A DNA stretch of 64,000 bases from Laburnicola sp. R22_1 (taxonomy: Eukaryota; Ascomycota; Dothideomycetes; Pleosporales; Didymosphaeriaceae). Position 1 is the stretch's first letter. Each line of letters starts with the position of its first letter. A program made the translations under genes and the position numbers. Of the stretch, positions 10,853-21,790 are shown in pieces. The DNA is taken from contig JACONQ010000004.1 in the NCBI GenBank assembly GCA_014281115.1, positions 2,170,001 through 2,234,000 of the forward strand. The letters are read 5' to 3'. The notes beneath the pieces were generated by a model that saw only the letters and a program-made list of their open reading frames with translations, ran no database searches and had not been told where the DNA came from.

Positions 10853-11817
10853 ATGATAGCCACGACGCGCGCCTGGGCCCTGCATGCGGGCCTACGGCGC
10901 ACACACCCTTCGCAAATCAATAACCGCACAACGAACGTCCTCGACCAAGTCCGCTGTAGCCCGACCAAGACAACCAGGAGGTGGAATGCATCACCTCCGC
11001 CTGTAGGCCAGAAAGCGCCCGAGTCTACCAAGACAATACCAGGTCCGAGCTGGTTGTGGCTCGAGCCTATTTATGGACCGTTTCGCGCATATGGCAGGGT
11101 GCAGAAGAGGAGGCCGTATATGACGCAGTTTATAAGCTCGTTGGTGGTGTATTCGGTAGGCGACTTTGTGGCGCAGAGTATTGGGCCTCCGTCAGAGGTT
11201 GTGGAGGGGCTAGAGGGAGAGGAGGGAGAGGAGAAGGGCTGGCTTCAGGCATGGGTGGAAGAGAGGGACTGGGCTAGGACGGGTCGAGCGCTGTTGATTG
11301 GGGGAACTACGGCTGTGCCGGCGTATAGGTGGTTTCTCTGGTTGAGCAACTCGTTCAACTACAGTTCCAAGACGCTGTCGTTGGCTACCAAGGCACGTTA
11401 TCTATCATGCACTCTCCTTGCACACTTACACTAACAAGTAGCGTGCAGGTCACAGTAAACCAACTACTCTTCACGCCCATCTTCAACTCGTACTTCTTCG
11501 GCATGCAATCGCTCCTCACCGGCATGACGATTCCCGAAACCATCGAGCGCATAAAGAACACAGTGCCCGTATCCTGGATCAACAGCTGCAAGCTCTGGCC
11601 CGCAGTCACCGCCTTCTCGTTCGCTTTTATACCCATCGAGTACCGCAGCATCTTCGGTGGTGTTATCGCGATCGGGTGGCAGACGTATCTCTCGTTGCTG
11701 AACCAGCGGGCTGCAGCCGAGGAAGAACACGAACATTGCATAGAGGAAGCGCAGAGCACTCCGGCAATCGCACGTCAGGAGGCAAGGCAGACCGAGAATG
11801 AGAAATGTGTGGCTTAG
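10853..11817 (+). CDS. Mpv17/PMP22-family membrane protein
   Basis: A 302-residue protein of the Mpv17/PMP22 family, which are four-helix proteins of the mitochondrial inner membrane or peroxisome. Two exons: 10853-11392 and 11449-11817. The intron appears to be of the GC-AG class: after AAG it starts GCACGT, has a CTAAC branch site and ends in GCAG. This is the only join found that restores the family sequence (SLATK|VTVNQLLFTPIFNSYFFGMQ). Family blocks visible are RRPYMTQFISSLVVYSVGDFV, then GTTAVPAYRWFLWL, then SCKLWPAVTAFSFAFIPIEY and GWQTYLSLLN. The N-terminus is Arg/Thr-rich and amphipathic, consistent with mitochondrial import. The substrate or pore role is unknown. Confidence 0.87.
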
Positions 11818-12368
11818 TCGGGTTTGACCAGCCCATCTCATCGCACGACGGCGCCACACTCACTAGATGAGGTTTCCACGGGCCTAGACGCCTATAGCGT
11901 ATTTCTTTTGTTATGCAGCGGCATGCAGGGATGACTTGGGATGCATATACATAGACGGCGTTTTGGCCATTAACGGGAAGGGGATATACCATTGGCTTCT
12001 GCATGACTTTTATAGACGGATCGATTCAGTTGCTTTCATATATTGATAACAGCATCCTTGGATGGTTGTCTTCTCTGGCCAAGGGAATGGAAATGTGCTT
12101 TTGCGATGGCGGAGTAGCGGAATCGTACACAACAACATCCACATCTCAATAAACACATTCACATAACTGCCTACCTATTAACCTTACGACATACCCTTTT
12201 CGAACCTGAACGATGCCGTCTTCACTCGCGCGGGATAGCTCGTGGCGGCAGCGGTCGGAGGTGCAATCTCTGGCTGAGTTGGGGGAGGAGAGCTGGAGAG
12301 GTTGGATGGGGAATTTTGGGTTGGACGCTGCCAATTGTGACTCAATGTTCTATGCTAACAGCCACCAG
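11818..12368. other. Intergenic and 5' remnant of hexokinase pseudogene
   Basis: The stretch 12213-12340 encodes an open frame that could be a decayed first exon of the following pseudogene, but it shows no clear hexokinase sequence. No other feature seen. Confidence 0.35.
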
Positions 12369-13772
12369 GTCTCCAAGAAGATAGCAAAAGTATCCCTATG
12401 AACGTGACCTGGGTGCACTCGCTCCCCGAAGGCACTGAAAAAGGCACAATCCTCACTCTTGATCTTGGCGACACAAATATACGCGTCTGCAAGGTCACCC
12501 CTCACGCTTCTTCGTCCAACACAGACTCCCCATCCCAAAAATACGACCTAGACCAAGAACAATACGAACTGCCCCCTGAGCTCAAAACCTCCACCGCAGA
12601 CGACCTATGGACATACGTCGCCGAGAAACTCGAGACCTTCCTCAAGAATAAAGGGTTAGATAAGGAATACAGCAAAGAGAAACCCATGCCGCTAGGTTTT
12701 ACGTTCAGCTACCCAGCAACACAAGAGCGCATCGACCACGCCATCCTCCAGCGCTGGACCAAAGGCTTCGGCATCTCCGGCGTAGAAGGCGAAGACGTAG
12801 CCGCACAATTGCGCTCCAAAGTCACCGACCGCAGCCTCCCCTCTCCCTCATCTGCGTCATCAACGACACCATCAGCGCAATGGTAGCCTCAGCCTACAAC
12901 GACCCGCAAACCATCATCGGCGCCATCTTCGCCACAGGCTGCAACGCCGCCTACATATCCTCGACCTCTTCCATTACAAAACTGGACCAGTCCGACGCCC
13001 GCCTCACCACCACAGACGGCCGCAAAACGGGCAAAATGGCCATCAACTGCGAATACGGCGCCTTCGACAACGCCCACCGCGTCCTCCCCCGCTCAACCTA
13101 CGACTTCCAAACCGACGCCCAGAGTCCCCGCCCCGAGCAACAAAACGTTCGAAAAACTCTCCGCAGGCTTATCCCTCGGCGAGATCTTCCGCCTCATTCT
13201 CGTCGACCTGTCCAGTCGCGGGCTTCTCTTTTAAAATTAAGAGTTACAAAGCCTGCATACGCCTTACACCCTCTCCACCGCGTTCCTCTCCACGCTAGAA
13301 GACGACACCTCACCGCGTCTTAGCGCCTCGCGCGCGCTGTTCAAAGATACCCTCGGGATAGAGGTGCACGATGCAGAGGTGGAATTTGCGCGGGGAGTCG
13401 CGGAGATGGTGGCTGTGAGGGGGGCGAGGCTGTGTGCGTGTGGGATCGCGGCGATTTGTAGGAGGGAGGGGATTGGGAGGGGGGGCATATTGCGGCGGAT
13501 GGAAGTGTGGCGAATAAGCATCCGAAGTTTAAGATTAGGTGGGCGGGGGCTTTGGGGGAGATTTTGGGGGTGGGAGGGAAAGAGGGAGGATCCGATTATT
13601 ATCACTAGTGCGGAAGATGGGAGTGGGGGTTGGGTGTGCGGTCATTGCGGCTATGGAGTTGGAAAGGAGGAGGGGGGCTGAGGGCTTGATTTTCGCGCCG
13701 AGTGTACCTGCGGAGTTGGAGTTCAAGATGGGAGCACGAGAATACCAAGTCTACTCTACCAGCATAGTCTAG
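12369..13772 (+). pseudogene. Hexokinase/glucokinase pseudogene with at least five frameshifts
   Basis: Hexokinase homology runs from a likely CAG acceptor at 12368 to a stop at 13772, but in changing frames. Frame A (12370-12840) has IPMNVTWVHSLPEGTEKGT, then LDLGDTNIRVCKV and GFTFSYPATQERIDHAIL. Frame B (about 12840-13140) has LICVINDTISAMVASAYN, IIGAIFATGCNAAY and MAINCEYGAFDNAHRVLPR. The next frame (13148-13480) has TFEKLSAGLSLGEIFRLIL, in-frame stops near 13228-13240, then STAFLSTLEDDTSPRLSAS and GARLCACGIAAIC. Further shifts fall near 13480 (HIAADGSVANKHPKFK), 13575 (WEGKREDPIIITSAEDGSG) and 13620 (VGCAVIAAMELERRRG). The phosphate-1 motif has Asp where hexokinases have Gly (LGGTN). The glucose-binding INDT is kept. 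The region still has normal GC content, so decay looks like indels and not repeat-induced mutation. Confidence 0.88.
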
Positions 13773-14583
13773 CTGCTAGCATTCTATTCCTAGCATGACT
13801 TCCTACATTCCTTCCCCTCATCTACATATTTTCAGGTGCCACATTGTGCCCAAACTTCACCACAGCATTCTTGTGAAACGTTCCGTGCACACCTCCCTGG
13901 GCCCGACCGCGGCGCTCATCAAAACTCCTACCCACGTACATCCTCTGTACTGTGTAGCTTTTCCCATCGATACCTCACTCCCTCCTTGAGGTGGGTGAGG
14001 CCGTCATTTTATTCCCCATCCGACAATCGAATCACTGTGGTTTTCCATGTACGTACGGCGTGACACATCACCGCGTTAGACCGTCCGCAAAGTCACACGA
14101 AAAAAACGGAGTCCGAACCGCAACTCCGCAAGCCATCGAGCACACCATGTCATGTCTCAAAACACGACCATCAGGTTCACGAGCACACCCATCCATCACG
14201 CATATTCCACGTATGCAGTACATGTAAAATCAGGGTATGTACTATGTATGATATGTACTCAGACGTCCACATCAACAAATGCAACCATCCCAACATGTAT
14301 ACAATTCAATTCCATTCCATTCGTCATGAAAAACCTGCTATGCTATTTACACAGAAGAAAAGAAGAAGTGGCAGCTGCGATGCAGCACGCTCTTGCATCA
14401 AAAAAAGGGCGGGTAGGACACAGCCTAGCCCAGCCCACAAGATCCCGAAAATACTCTCAATCAATCAACCAGGGGGGAAGAAGAGTAAAATCCAGCTCAG
14501 CTCAGCTCATCCAGACGAGTCACACAGCCATGCCATGATAGGTATCAGAAAGATGAAAATGAAAAGGGAGTAAGTGAAATCGC
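13773..14583. other. Intergenic, hexokinase pseudogene to LPMO
   Basis: About 800 bp downstream of two convergent genes. Contains a short CAGCTCAGCTCAGCTC-like run near 14492-14507. Open frames here look non-coding. Confidence 0.45.
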
Positions 14584-15672
14584 TTATGCGAAGTCACGCG
14601 CGTGAGCACGGCTGGCGAAGGCGCGGGCAAAGCGCTTCGCGGTAGTGGAGCTCGTCTTGGTCTCGAGCCAGGAGATGAACTCGGCGATGGTAAATTGCTC
14701 AGGGAGACCAGAGCCTGAGCCTGAGCCTGAACCAGCGCCAGTCTCCTCGTCGGAGGCCGTGGGAGTCGGGGCAGCGGCGTCCTCGGTCGGGGTGGGCTTG
14801 GTCTCGTAGCCGGGGCCGAGGTTGGTGGGTGCCGGTGCGGGAGCAGCGGATGGTGAAGACGAAGCTGCAGGCGTGGATGATTCGACGGGTGTGGCGGGGG
14901 CAGCAGACTCAGCGGGCGCACTGGGAGCGTTGGATCCGGATCCGGAGCCTGAAGCACCGTCCCAGACGGCCGGGCCAGGGACGTCGTACCCAGCGCTGCC
15001 ATCGGCAGTGCATGAGACAGGGCTACCGTAGATGTTGCACATGACGCCCGGGTCCGTGGCCTTGTACGCCTTGGTCATGTCGACACCCGCTGGGAGCGTG
15101 GCCGAGCCCGACGATGTGACCTTGAGCTGACCGCAACCGTTGTAAAACTGGGCAGCGCCCTCGGAGCTCGCCTCGTGGAGACCAATCATCTCAGGGCGGA
15201 TGAGGTACTCGCCAGCGGCGAGATCAGGAATGGTGACGCTGATTTTCCCCTCGGCAGCGATGAAGTTGTCGACGCCCCAGGTGGTGCCCGTGAGACCGTC
15301 TTCCTGGAGCTTGACCCAGACGTCGCCCTCGCCGTTGGACTCGGCGGGCGCAATGTAGACCATGACCGGTCCCTTGTGGCTTGCTGCGATGGGTTCGTCC
15401 GCGTCGCCCTGGGTCGAAGCGCCGTCGTTATGGTGCCATTGGAGCTGGATCTCTTGTCCCCCAGTGACCTCGATGAAGTCTGAGGCAGCAGTGCCACCGT
15501 TGCAGATCATGGCGGTAGATGTGACGTCGAGGATGGGGTTGTTGCCATTGGACGGCGTCTGGACGCCCTTGTGTTGGCCTTGGTCTTTGCCGTCGACGAT
15601 GATGCTCTGGAAGGTGGCGTGGGCAGCGGCGAGCTTGCCAGCAGCGAGAGCGAAGGCGAGCGTGGTCTTCAT
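14584..15672 (-). CDS. AA9 lytic polysaccharide monooxygenase (secreted, no CBM1)
   Basis: A copper-dependent AA9 (formerly GH61) LPMO that oxidatively cleaves cellulose or hemicellulose outside the cell. It is a single exon of 362 residues starting at 15672. An ATG 17 codons upstream (15723) lies in the AG microsatellite and would bury the signal peptide, so it is rejected. Signal peptide MKTTLAFALAAGKLAAA is followed by HATFQS, placing the copper-ligand histidine at the mature N-terminus. The second copper His is in ASHKGPVMVYIAP and the axial Tyr is in AAQFYNGCGQLKVTSS. A long Ser/Ala/Pro linker (about residues 230-320) ends in a short ordered tail (LPEQFTIAEFISWLE) with no CBM1. It is divergent from the MFS transporter, suggesting shared control during plant-polymer growth (inference). 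Confidence 0.93.
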   Translation of the reverse strand: MKTTLAFALAAGKLAAAHATFQSIIVDGKDQGQHKGVQTPSNGNNPILDVTSTAMICNGGTAASDFIEVTGGQEIQLQWHHNDGASTQGDADEPIAASHKGPVMVYIAPAESNGEGDVWVKLQEDGLTGTTWGVDNFIAAEGKISVTIPDLAAGEYLIRPEMIGLHEASSEGAAQFYNGCGQLKVTSSGSATLPAGVDMTKAYKATDPGVMCNIYGSPVSCTADGSAGYDVPGPAVWDGASGSGSGSNAPSAPAESAAPATPVESSTPAASSSPSAAPAPAPTNLGPGYETKPTPTEDAAAPTPTASDEETGAGSGSGSGSGLPEQFTIAEFISWLETKTSSTTAKRFARAFASRAHARDFA

Positions 15673-17342
15673 TTTGCTAGATGGATGGATAGAGAGAGAG
15701 AGAGAGAGAGAGAGTATATTCAAAGGATGAACGAAAAACGATAGACGAATGGGGATATCCGAAGAGAAAGCGAGAGAATGCTAAAGAGCGTGTAGAAAAT
15801 GAGAGTCCAGCTTCAAGCTTGCCCTTCCCATGCTGCAGAGGCTGCGGCTCTTATACGCATCCATCCCGCTCTGCGAGATGCCCCATCCAGGAAATGACAC
15901 CTTTAGCGCGGTACCTGCATGCTATTCCCGCACGTTGGTCGTACATACGCCAAGCGCCATCCCATCTATCTCGTGGGGACTAACACCAAAACGGCGGTAG
16001 TATACACTGCTTAGGTGCCGCAGGTGGGCGAGATGGGGCATTGAACCGCATGGCCAAGATGATTTTGATGAGTTCATGCCCGGTGCAGGGACGAGCAGGC
16101 TTTGCTTGCATGCATGGGCTTGAGCCCGATCCGTCAACTGGCTGGGTCGTCGAATCAGAAATGGGTTGCGTGCGAAACTGAAACGCGGGAGCTGGCGAAA
16201 CTTGATGCGTCCAAGCCTCGGCGACAAACAAAACGCTGCGGAGTTGAAGGCGTGGTGGTAGGTAGGTTTAAACGCATGAATTGCCATGCACTTGTTTCTA
16301 TGATGGTGTCATTGTTTGTACCGCATAGATACACACACATACACCATTCTCTTACTATAGCATAATCTATAGATAACAGGCAGACTGCCGGCAAAACGCT
16401 CGCTACATCGGTCGAATCGTGCATCTCCGCCCAGAGCGGCGATACGCTCATGCAGTTTTTTGCAAGATGACTCTCATCTCATCTCGGGTCAGAATCCTGT
16501 GTCTGTACCTAGATGCGTGGGACGACGGAAGAGCGGGACCAAGAGCATGGCGTGTGGTGGACACGAGTTTTTCCGTATGGTGGGTGGGTGTTACGAGTGG
16601 TGAAACGGAATCCTGATGGATGGGGGAGATTACCGGACCTTGCGCGCTCGCTTAACAGTGAAGCCACCGTTTGGCGCCAAGCCTTTCCCACAGCGGTCCT
16701 GTTTTCATCTTAGAAGCGATGAGAGCGTAAATGGGGGTTGGTGAGATGTTTCGTGGTGATGTTATGGCCGCAAGGGGGTAAAGCGAAAAGAGGCCATCAA
16801 GTCATGACGTCGAAGGCTGCGCGTGTCGTTGAGAGTCGTCGGTGCAGGGTCTGGTCCTCCGTTTTCGTTTCGGGGTCCAGAATTTACTTATTAATTAGCG
16901 CCGGGCAACAGTCCCCTGCATCGTCTTGAGATTTGATGGAGAGACAACTCGCCTAGATGCAAAGGGCAAGACAATGCCAAGGGGACTTGGCTGCTTGACA
17001 TCCGGATACGAGCTTGCTGCAAACTCAACACCATGGCAAGCCTGATGATGACCTCGCGATGCTTGCGTTCGGTGCGAAAATGCACGCATACATGTCTGTG
17101 GTCTTCAGGTTAGCGAACGAATGACTGGTGGAAGAACTGTGCCGAGGTCGCGCAAATGCCGATGCTGCTCGTGGGGAATCAAGGTTAGGATTGGCTTCTC
17201 CAACCCATTAGGCCCGGTGGATCTGGGGGAAAAAACTTTCCAGCAGACAAGCTGTGGGACAGCTAGTTGCCATGTAAAAGAGCGATGCCCGCCCGAGTTG
17301 ACTGCTCGCTAGGCTGTCGAAAGAATCTCAACTCTCGTCAAG
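15673..17342. promoter_or_regulatory. Divergent promoter region between LPMO and MFS transporter
   Basis: A 1.67-kb gap between divergent starts. It has an AG microsatellite (about 15690-15715) just upstream of the LPMO start. GTGGGG words at 15973-15978 and 17171-17176 match the SYGGRG consensus of the carbon-catabolite repressor CreA, but such short words occur by chance. A stretch at 16890-16900 contains TTATTAATTA. No coding sequence recognised. Confidence 0.35.
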
Positions 17343-19137
17343 ATGGCGAATAAGTTCTTCAAGAATAGGAGGGTGTATCTGCTCACCAGCGTGGCCTACA
17401 TGGGCTCGCTGCTCTTCGGTAAGTCGCGTGGAGGGGTGCTGGGCGCAGTCAACTGGTCTGACTATTCGCAGGTTATGACACTGGGGTTATGGGCAGTGTT
17501 CTTTCGCTCAAAGCTTTCAAACAGGATTTTGGCCTTCCGACGGATTCTTCTGGATTTGCCAGCTCGCAGAACGCATACGTTTCGTCTAACGTTGTGTCGC
17601 TCCTAACAGCTGGGTGTTTCTTTGGTGCCATCGCCGCAGCTTTTCTCAACGAGCGTTTCGGTCGTCGTTACTCGCTCATGTTCTTCTCCGTCATTTTCCT
17701 CATCGGAGCAGCGATCCAGACAGCTGCGCATCATGAGATTGGAATGATTTACGGCGGACGTGTCATCGCTGGTTTGGGCATTGGTGGCATGTCGTCCATC
17801 ACGCCAGTGTTCGTATCAGAGAACGCTCCACCGGAAGTACGTGGTCGGATTGCCGGATTGTTCCAGGAGTTTCTCGTCATCGGAAGCACGTTTGCGTACT
17901 GGCTTGATTACGGTGTGGCCCTTCACATCCCAGTGTCAACTAGACAATGGAGGATACCAGTGGCAATTCAGCTTATTCCAGGAGGTATCATGCTTATCGG
18001 TCTCTTCTTTCTGAAAGAGTCTCCACGGTGGCTTATGAAGAATGGTCGGCATTCCGAGGCTGCGGAGTCCCTCGCTCACATCCGATGCGAGTCTATCGAT
18101 AGTCCGGAGGTCGTGACTGAGCTTGCTGAGATCCGCGCCGCGATTGAAGAGGAGCTGCATGCCACCGAAGGTGTTACGTGGCGGGAATGCTTGTTGCCGG
18201 GGAACCGCTACCGCTTTATCACGGGCTTCGTGTTGATGTTCTGGCAGCAATTCAGCGGCAGTAAGTAAATCCCGAGATAACATAGCGCTGGATCGAAAGT
18301 TTCCGTACCTTGTATTACATCATGCTCAGTGATGCAACGCGGCATACGGAAACTTTTGTCCCAGTGCTATACTACTACGCCATTTACCAATACTGACTGC
18401 ACCTATAGCGAACAGCATCGGCTATTACGCGCCGCAAATCTTCCAAACGGTTGGAGTATCGAAGAACAACGCGTCTCTGTTCGCCACTGGCGTGTACGGT
18501 ACCGTAAAAGTGGTCGCAACAGGTATCTTCCTCATCATCGGCATTGACTTCGTCGGTCGGAAGAAGTCACTCATAGCTGGTGCGGCGTGGATGGCTTCAA
18601 TGATGTTCATCATCGGTGCAGTACTAGCCACGCATCCCCCAGACACCAACGCAACCTCTGTCTCTCAAGCCTCGATCGCTATGGTCGCAATGATCTATCT
18701 GTACGTCATCGGATATTCGGCATCCTGGGGTCCAGTCCCGTGGGTCTACCTTGGTGAGATTTTCCCTACGAGACTGCGTGGGTTTGGTGTAGCTATGGGC
18801 GCAACGACTCAATGGCTGTTCAATTTCGTGATTACCAAGATCACGCCCGAGGCTGTGAACCACATCGGGTGGAGGACGTTCTTGATGTTTGGTATCTTCG
18901 TGAGTCAAATCCACCCCTCTGGGCAATTTAATCCACTCGCTGACGTATCTCTAGTGTACCTGCATGGGCATCTTCGCGTTCTTTTTCATCAAAGAGACAA
19001 AGGGGCGGACGCTCGAAGAGATGGATGTCTTGTTTGGCGATGTTTCGGCTGAACAGCGCGCGCAGGATGTGGAGAGGAGTCGGGCAGTTGAGAAGCAGAT
19101 TGAACTCGAGGGGAGAGAGGAAGCAGCGAACAAATAG
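17343..19137 (+). CDS. MFS sugar transporter (quinate/monosaccharide permease-like)
   Basis: A major facilitator of the fungal sugar porter family, 512 residues, twelve predicted membrane segments. Four exons: 17343-17418, 17472-18260, 18409-18899 and 18955-19137. The joins restore family motifs: LLFG|YDTGVMGSV, WQQFSG|TNSIGYYAPQIFQ, and MFGIF|CTCMGIFAFFF. Sugar porter signatures include NERFGRRYSLMF after TM2, GRVIAGLGIGGMSSI, ENAPPEVRGRIAGLFQ, KESPRWLMKNGR, and the C-terminal PWVYLGEIFPTRLRG and FFFIKETKGRTLEEMD. The second intron is 148 bp, longer than the rest. Residues such as SKNNASLFATGVYGTVKVV are like quinate permeases as well as hexose carriers, so the substrate is not assigned. Its position opposite the AA9 gene is consistent with uptake of products. 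Confidence 0.9.
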
Positions 19138-19838
19138 GTGCAAATGGTGGCTGTGTGTGAGTGACCAAGTCCGTTTGTATTATAGTGTGGGGATGTATAA
19201 TTCATGGGTGCTCGGGATTGAGCAGATTGGCGATCACTCAATCTCCGAGATTAGAAGGCGCACCCTAGACCCTGAGTGGTGGCCTGCTTACTCATCAGCG
19301 ACTTCCTTCTGTGCGCCGCTCTTTCAACGACTTGAAATAAATATCACAAGTAGCTCTACCGAAGCTCACTCTCATCTCATTGCAATATACTAAGAAAGTG
19401 GAAGAGAGAGTCAACAGTTCGTAAAGCTAGACCCGAAACAGCCGTCAAGACAACAAGGGTAGGCCCAGAATGTATGGCTTCACTCGAGTTTGCGGCTCTG
19501 ACTTCCAGAGCAAGACATTTCTCTGAAACTCTTTCACTAATAGTACGCTTCTCAACTCATTGTCACATTTCACAGCTCAAAATTCGCTGCCCATCACTAC
19601 GAGAATAATGAGCAGTGCTTTTTGCGGCTGATGCCACCTGATGTCAGTCAAACCTTTGTCGGAGACGGAGCAAACTTCTCAGATTAGTTGTGATATATTA
19701 AAGCGAGCGCAGCACGCCATCTGAGAAGAACTCATCGCCATCTACTGTTTCATTTCCCTCATTGGAAAATCAACCATCCCGCTCAAGGCACATTTTCATT
19801 TGATTATAACTATTTCCGTTAAGGGCACAGTAGGAATA
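19138..19838. other. Intergenic, transporter to BTB-like gene
   Basis: Ordinary 3' and promoter sequence. No repeat or RNA recognised. Confidence 0.45.
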
Positions 19839-20480
19839 ATGGACGGCACAAATCAGAACGCGCAAATAATACCGGAGGCACCGTGAGTTTTCTTCCTTAT
19901 TGTATCGGCTGTTTCCCATTTGCTAATTCTAAATCACAGATTTGTGGAAGGAAATGCAGTGACCGTACATGTTACTCGAGATTCCGGTTCTGAGGACGAT
20001 ATCGAAATTTTACTAGTGCATTCCTTCATTCTAGCTCACCGGTCGTCAGTTGTACAGGCTAACTTGAGAAACACTTCCCACAAGGCCCCGCTTGTGGTAG
20101 GATGTCTGCTAGCTACCGACCGTGAAGCAGAAGCATACTTTGCCTACCTCTACGCCGCCGCCCTTGGTCTAGGCTCCGCATTTCTGCGGAATTCAACGGA
20201 AAATATGCTTAATAACATATTCTATACAGCCAGCATGATTAAAGACCTTGCAGCGATGAGTGCCACTTTCAAGGCAATGATCGACACTTCGAACACGAAT
20301 CAAGAGCGCCTTCAACACCTACCGTCCGCCGATAGGCTCCACAAGCTGTACGTCGCCGTACCCAATGACTGTTTCGCCGAGGATGCAATATATGGCATAG
20401 TAGCTGATCGGGCGGATAATGGTTGGTTGGCGCGCTACGGTTCCACGTTTGATGATGTATTCATGGGGGGGCGTTTTTAG
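19839..20480 (+). CDS. BTB/POZ-like protein, short
   Basis: Two exons, 19839-19882 and 19940-20480, joined by a 57-bp intron (GTGAGT donor, TGCTAAT branch, CACAG acceptor), giving 194 residues. The N-terminal half resembles the fungal BTB pattern: VTVHVTRDSG, then HSFILAHRSSVVQANLRN, in the place of the usual H-x-x-L-x-x-R-S motif, followed by an acidic/aromatic helix region (DREAEAYFAYLYAA). The remainder is helical and continues to KLYVAVPNDCFAEDAIYGIV, as in the C-terminal parts of many fungal BTB proteins. A run of seven G at 20464-20470 precedes the stop and could be an indel site. BTB assignment is moderate. BTB proteins are usually adaptors, but no partner is visible here. Confidence 0.6.
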
Positions 20481-20583
20481 GAGTCGGGTGCAACAACAAC
20501 AAAATATTAGAAGCGAGCCAATTGACTTCTCAAAGTATGTCAAACAGGCAGAGGAGGAGAATGACTCCGGCAATGACTGGTAA

Positions 20584-20630
20584 AACAGCTATACCGTGTA
20601 CCAAACGTGCGCGAAGTCTTCGTCATGATA
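20584..20630 (+). repeat. Dispersed 45-bp repeat, copy 1
   Basis: Core is TATACCGTGTACC, then a variable purine block, then GTGCGCGAAGTCTTC. It shares this core with copies at 26080 and 33155. It lies immediately at the left edge of an AT-rich block. It might be the end of a transposon, but no opposite-strand partner was found. Confidence 0.6.
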
Positions 20631-21582
20631 AGTAGAACAGCTATTTGAAATGGTGAAGTTGGTTTAAACTTCCTATATTCTTTTCATAATTCTCAATCAT
20701 GAGCCTTTGGCTTCTAGACTTCGGCTATTAATTCTTGGATCATGGGTTTTAGTTTGTTCTTTGCTTTACCACTTCGTTCTGTTTATTTTTCTAAGTCTTC
20801 GATCTTCTTATTGACTCAGCCCCTAAAATCTACTTGATAGTTTTGTGGCGAAAAGGTCATATATCCTCTTTTTTTAGATATAAACACCAAGCGTAAGCCT
20901 TAAAGGGCTAGGAATGGGTTATAATTTAGCCTAAGTGAGGGTGGGCAGATGTATTAGATTGGTGATATACTTCCATGGCGCTTTCTTGCATCCGCTTAAT
21001 TTATCCCTTTAATTATAGAAAGCTATATAAAGCTTAAACTAAGTTAGGACAACGAAGTCTAGCATCTTTAAGATGATTGTTCGTTCAATGTGAAGATAAG
21101 CCGGCCCATTTTACCTAACACAGAGTTAGAACGACTTGCCTTGAAGTGAATAAGCCAGAACAATAATACATCTAGAATATGTGAATGGTGTCATTTCACT
21201 ACCATCGGATCCTCCAAATAAAGATTTCCTCTGCACAAATTGTATGCCAGATTTATGCTATAATTCATCAGTCGCCCTACTTGATCCAAGTCTCCTTATA
21301 CATTCCCTCCCTGTTCTTCTGCTTAATCTAAACTCAAGGGCATCCCGCAAATCGCGTCCTTTACCATTGAGACGATGGCTCCCTGCAAGCTAGCGCGTCT
21401 CTCGTGTCATGGCAACATCAAGAAGTACACTATACCACTATTGCTACCTTATCACTCTCACAAACTTTTATTCGGAGGCCACTATCTTTCCTTAGTTGCT
21501 AAAAATCGGCTAGAAGGTATGGAAAATTTCGCCCTGTTTTACTTTCAACTTTCAATTCTCAACTTCTTTTAATCTTTAACTT

Positions 21583-21790
21583 CCCATCTCAACTTCCCAT
21601 CTCAACTTCCCATCTCAAGTTCAACTCTCAACTTCAACTCTCAACTTCAACTCTCAACTTCAACTCTCAACTTCAACTCTCAACTTCAACTCTCAACCTC
21701 AACCCTCAACTTCAACTCTCAACTTCAACTCTCAACTTCAACTCTCAACTTCAACTCTCAACCTCAACCCTCAACTTCAACTTCCAATAT
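21583..21790 (+). repeat. 13-bp minisatellite (CTCAACTTC family)
   Basis: Tandem 13-bp units: about three of CCATCTCAACTTC followed by roughly a dozen of the CTCTCAACTTCAA type, with occasional CTCAACCTCAACC variants. The variants recur as a pair (at about 21696 and 21760), suggesting that a block of several units was itself duplicated. No coding frame runs through it. Confidence 0.85.

Noticed and set aside
15673..15723. Earlier ATG (15723) for the LPMO gene
   Set aside because: The extra residues come from the AG microsatellite and would move the signal peptide away from the N-terminus; starting at 15672 puts His at the mature end.
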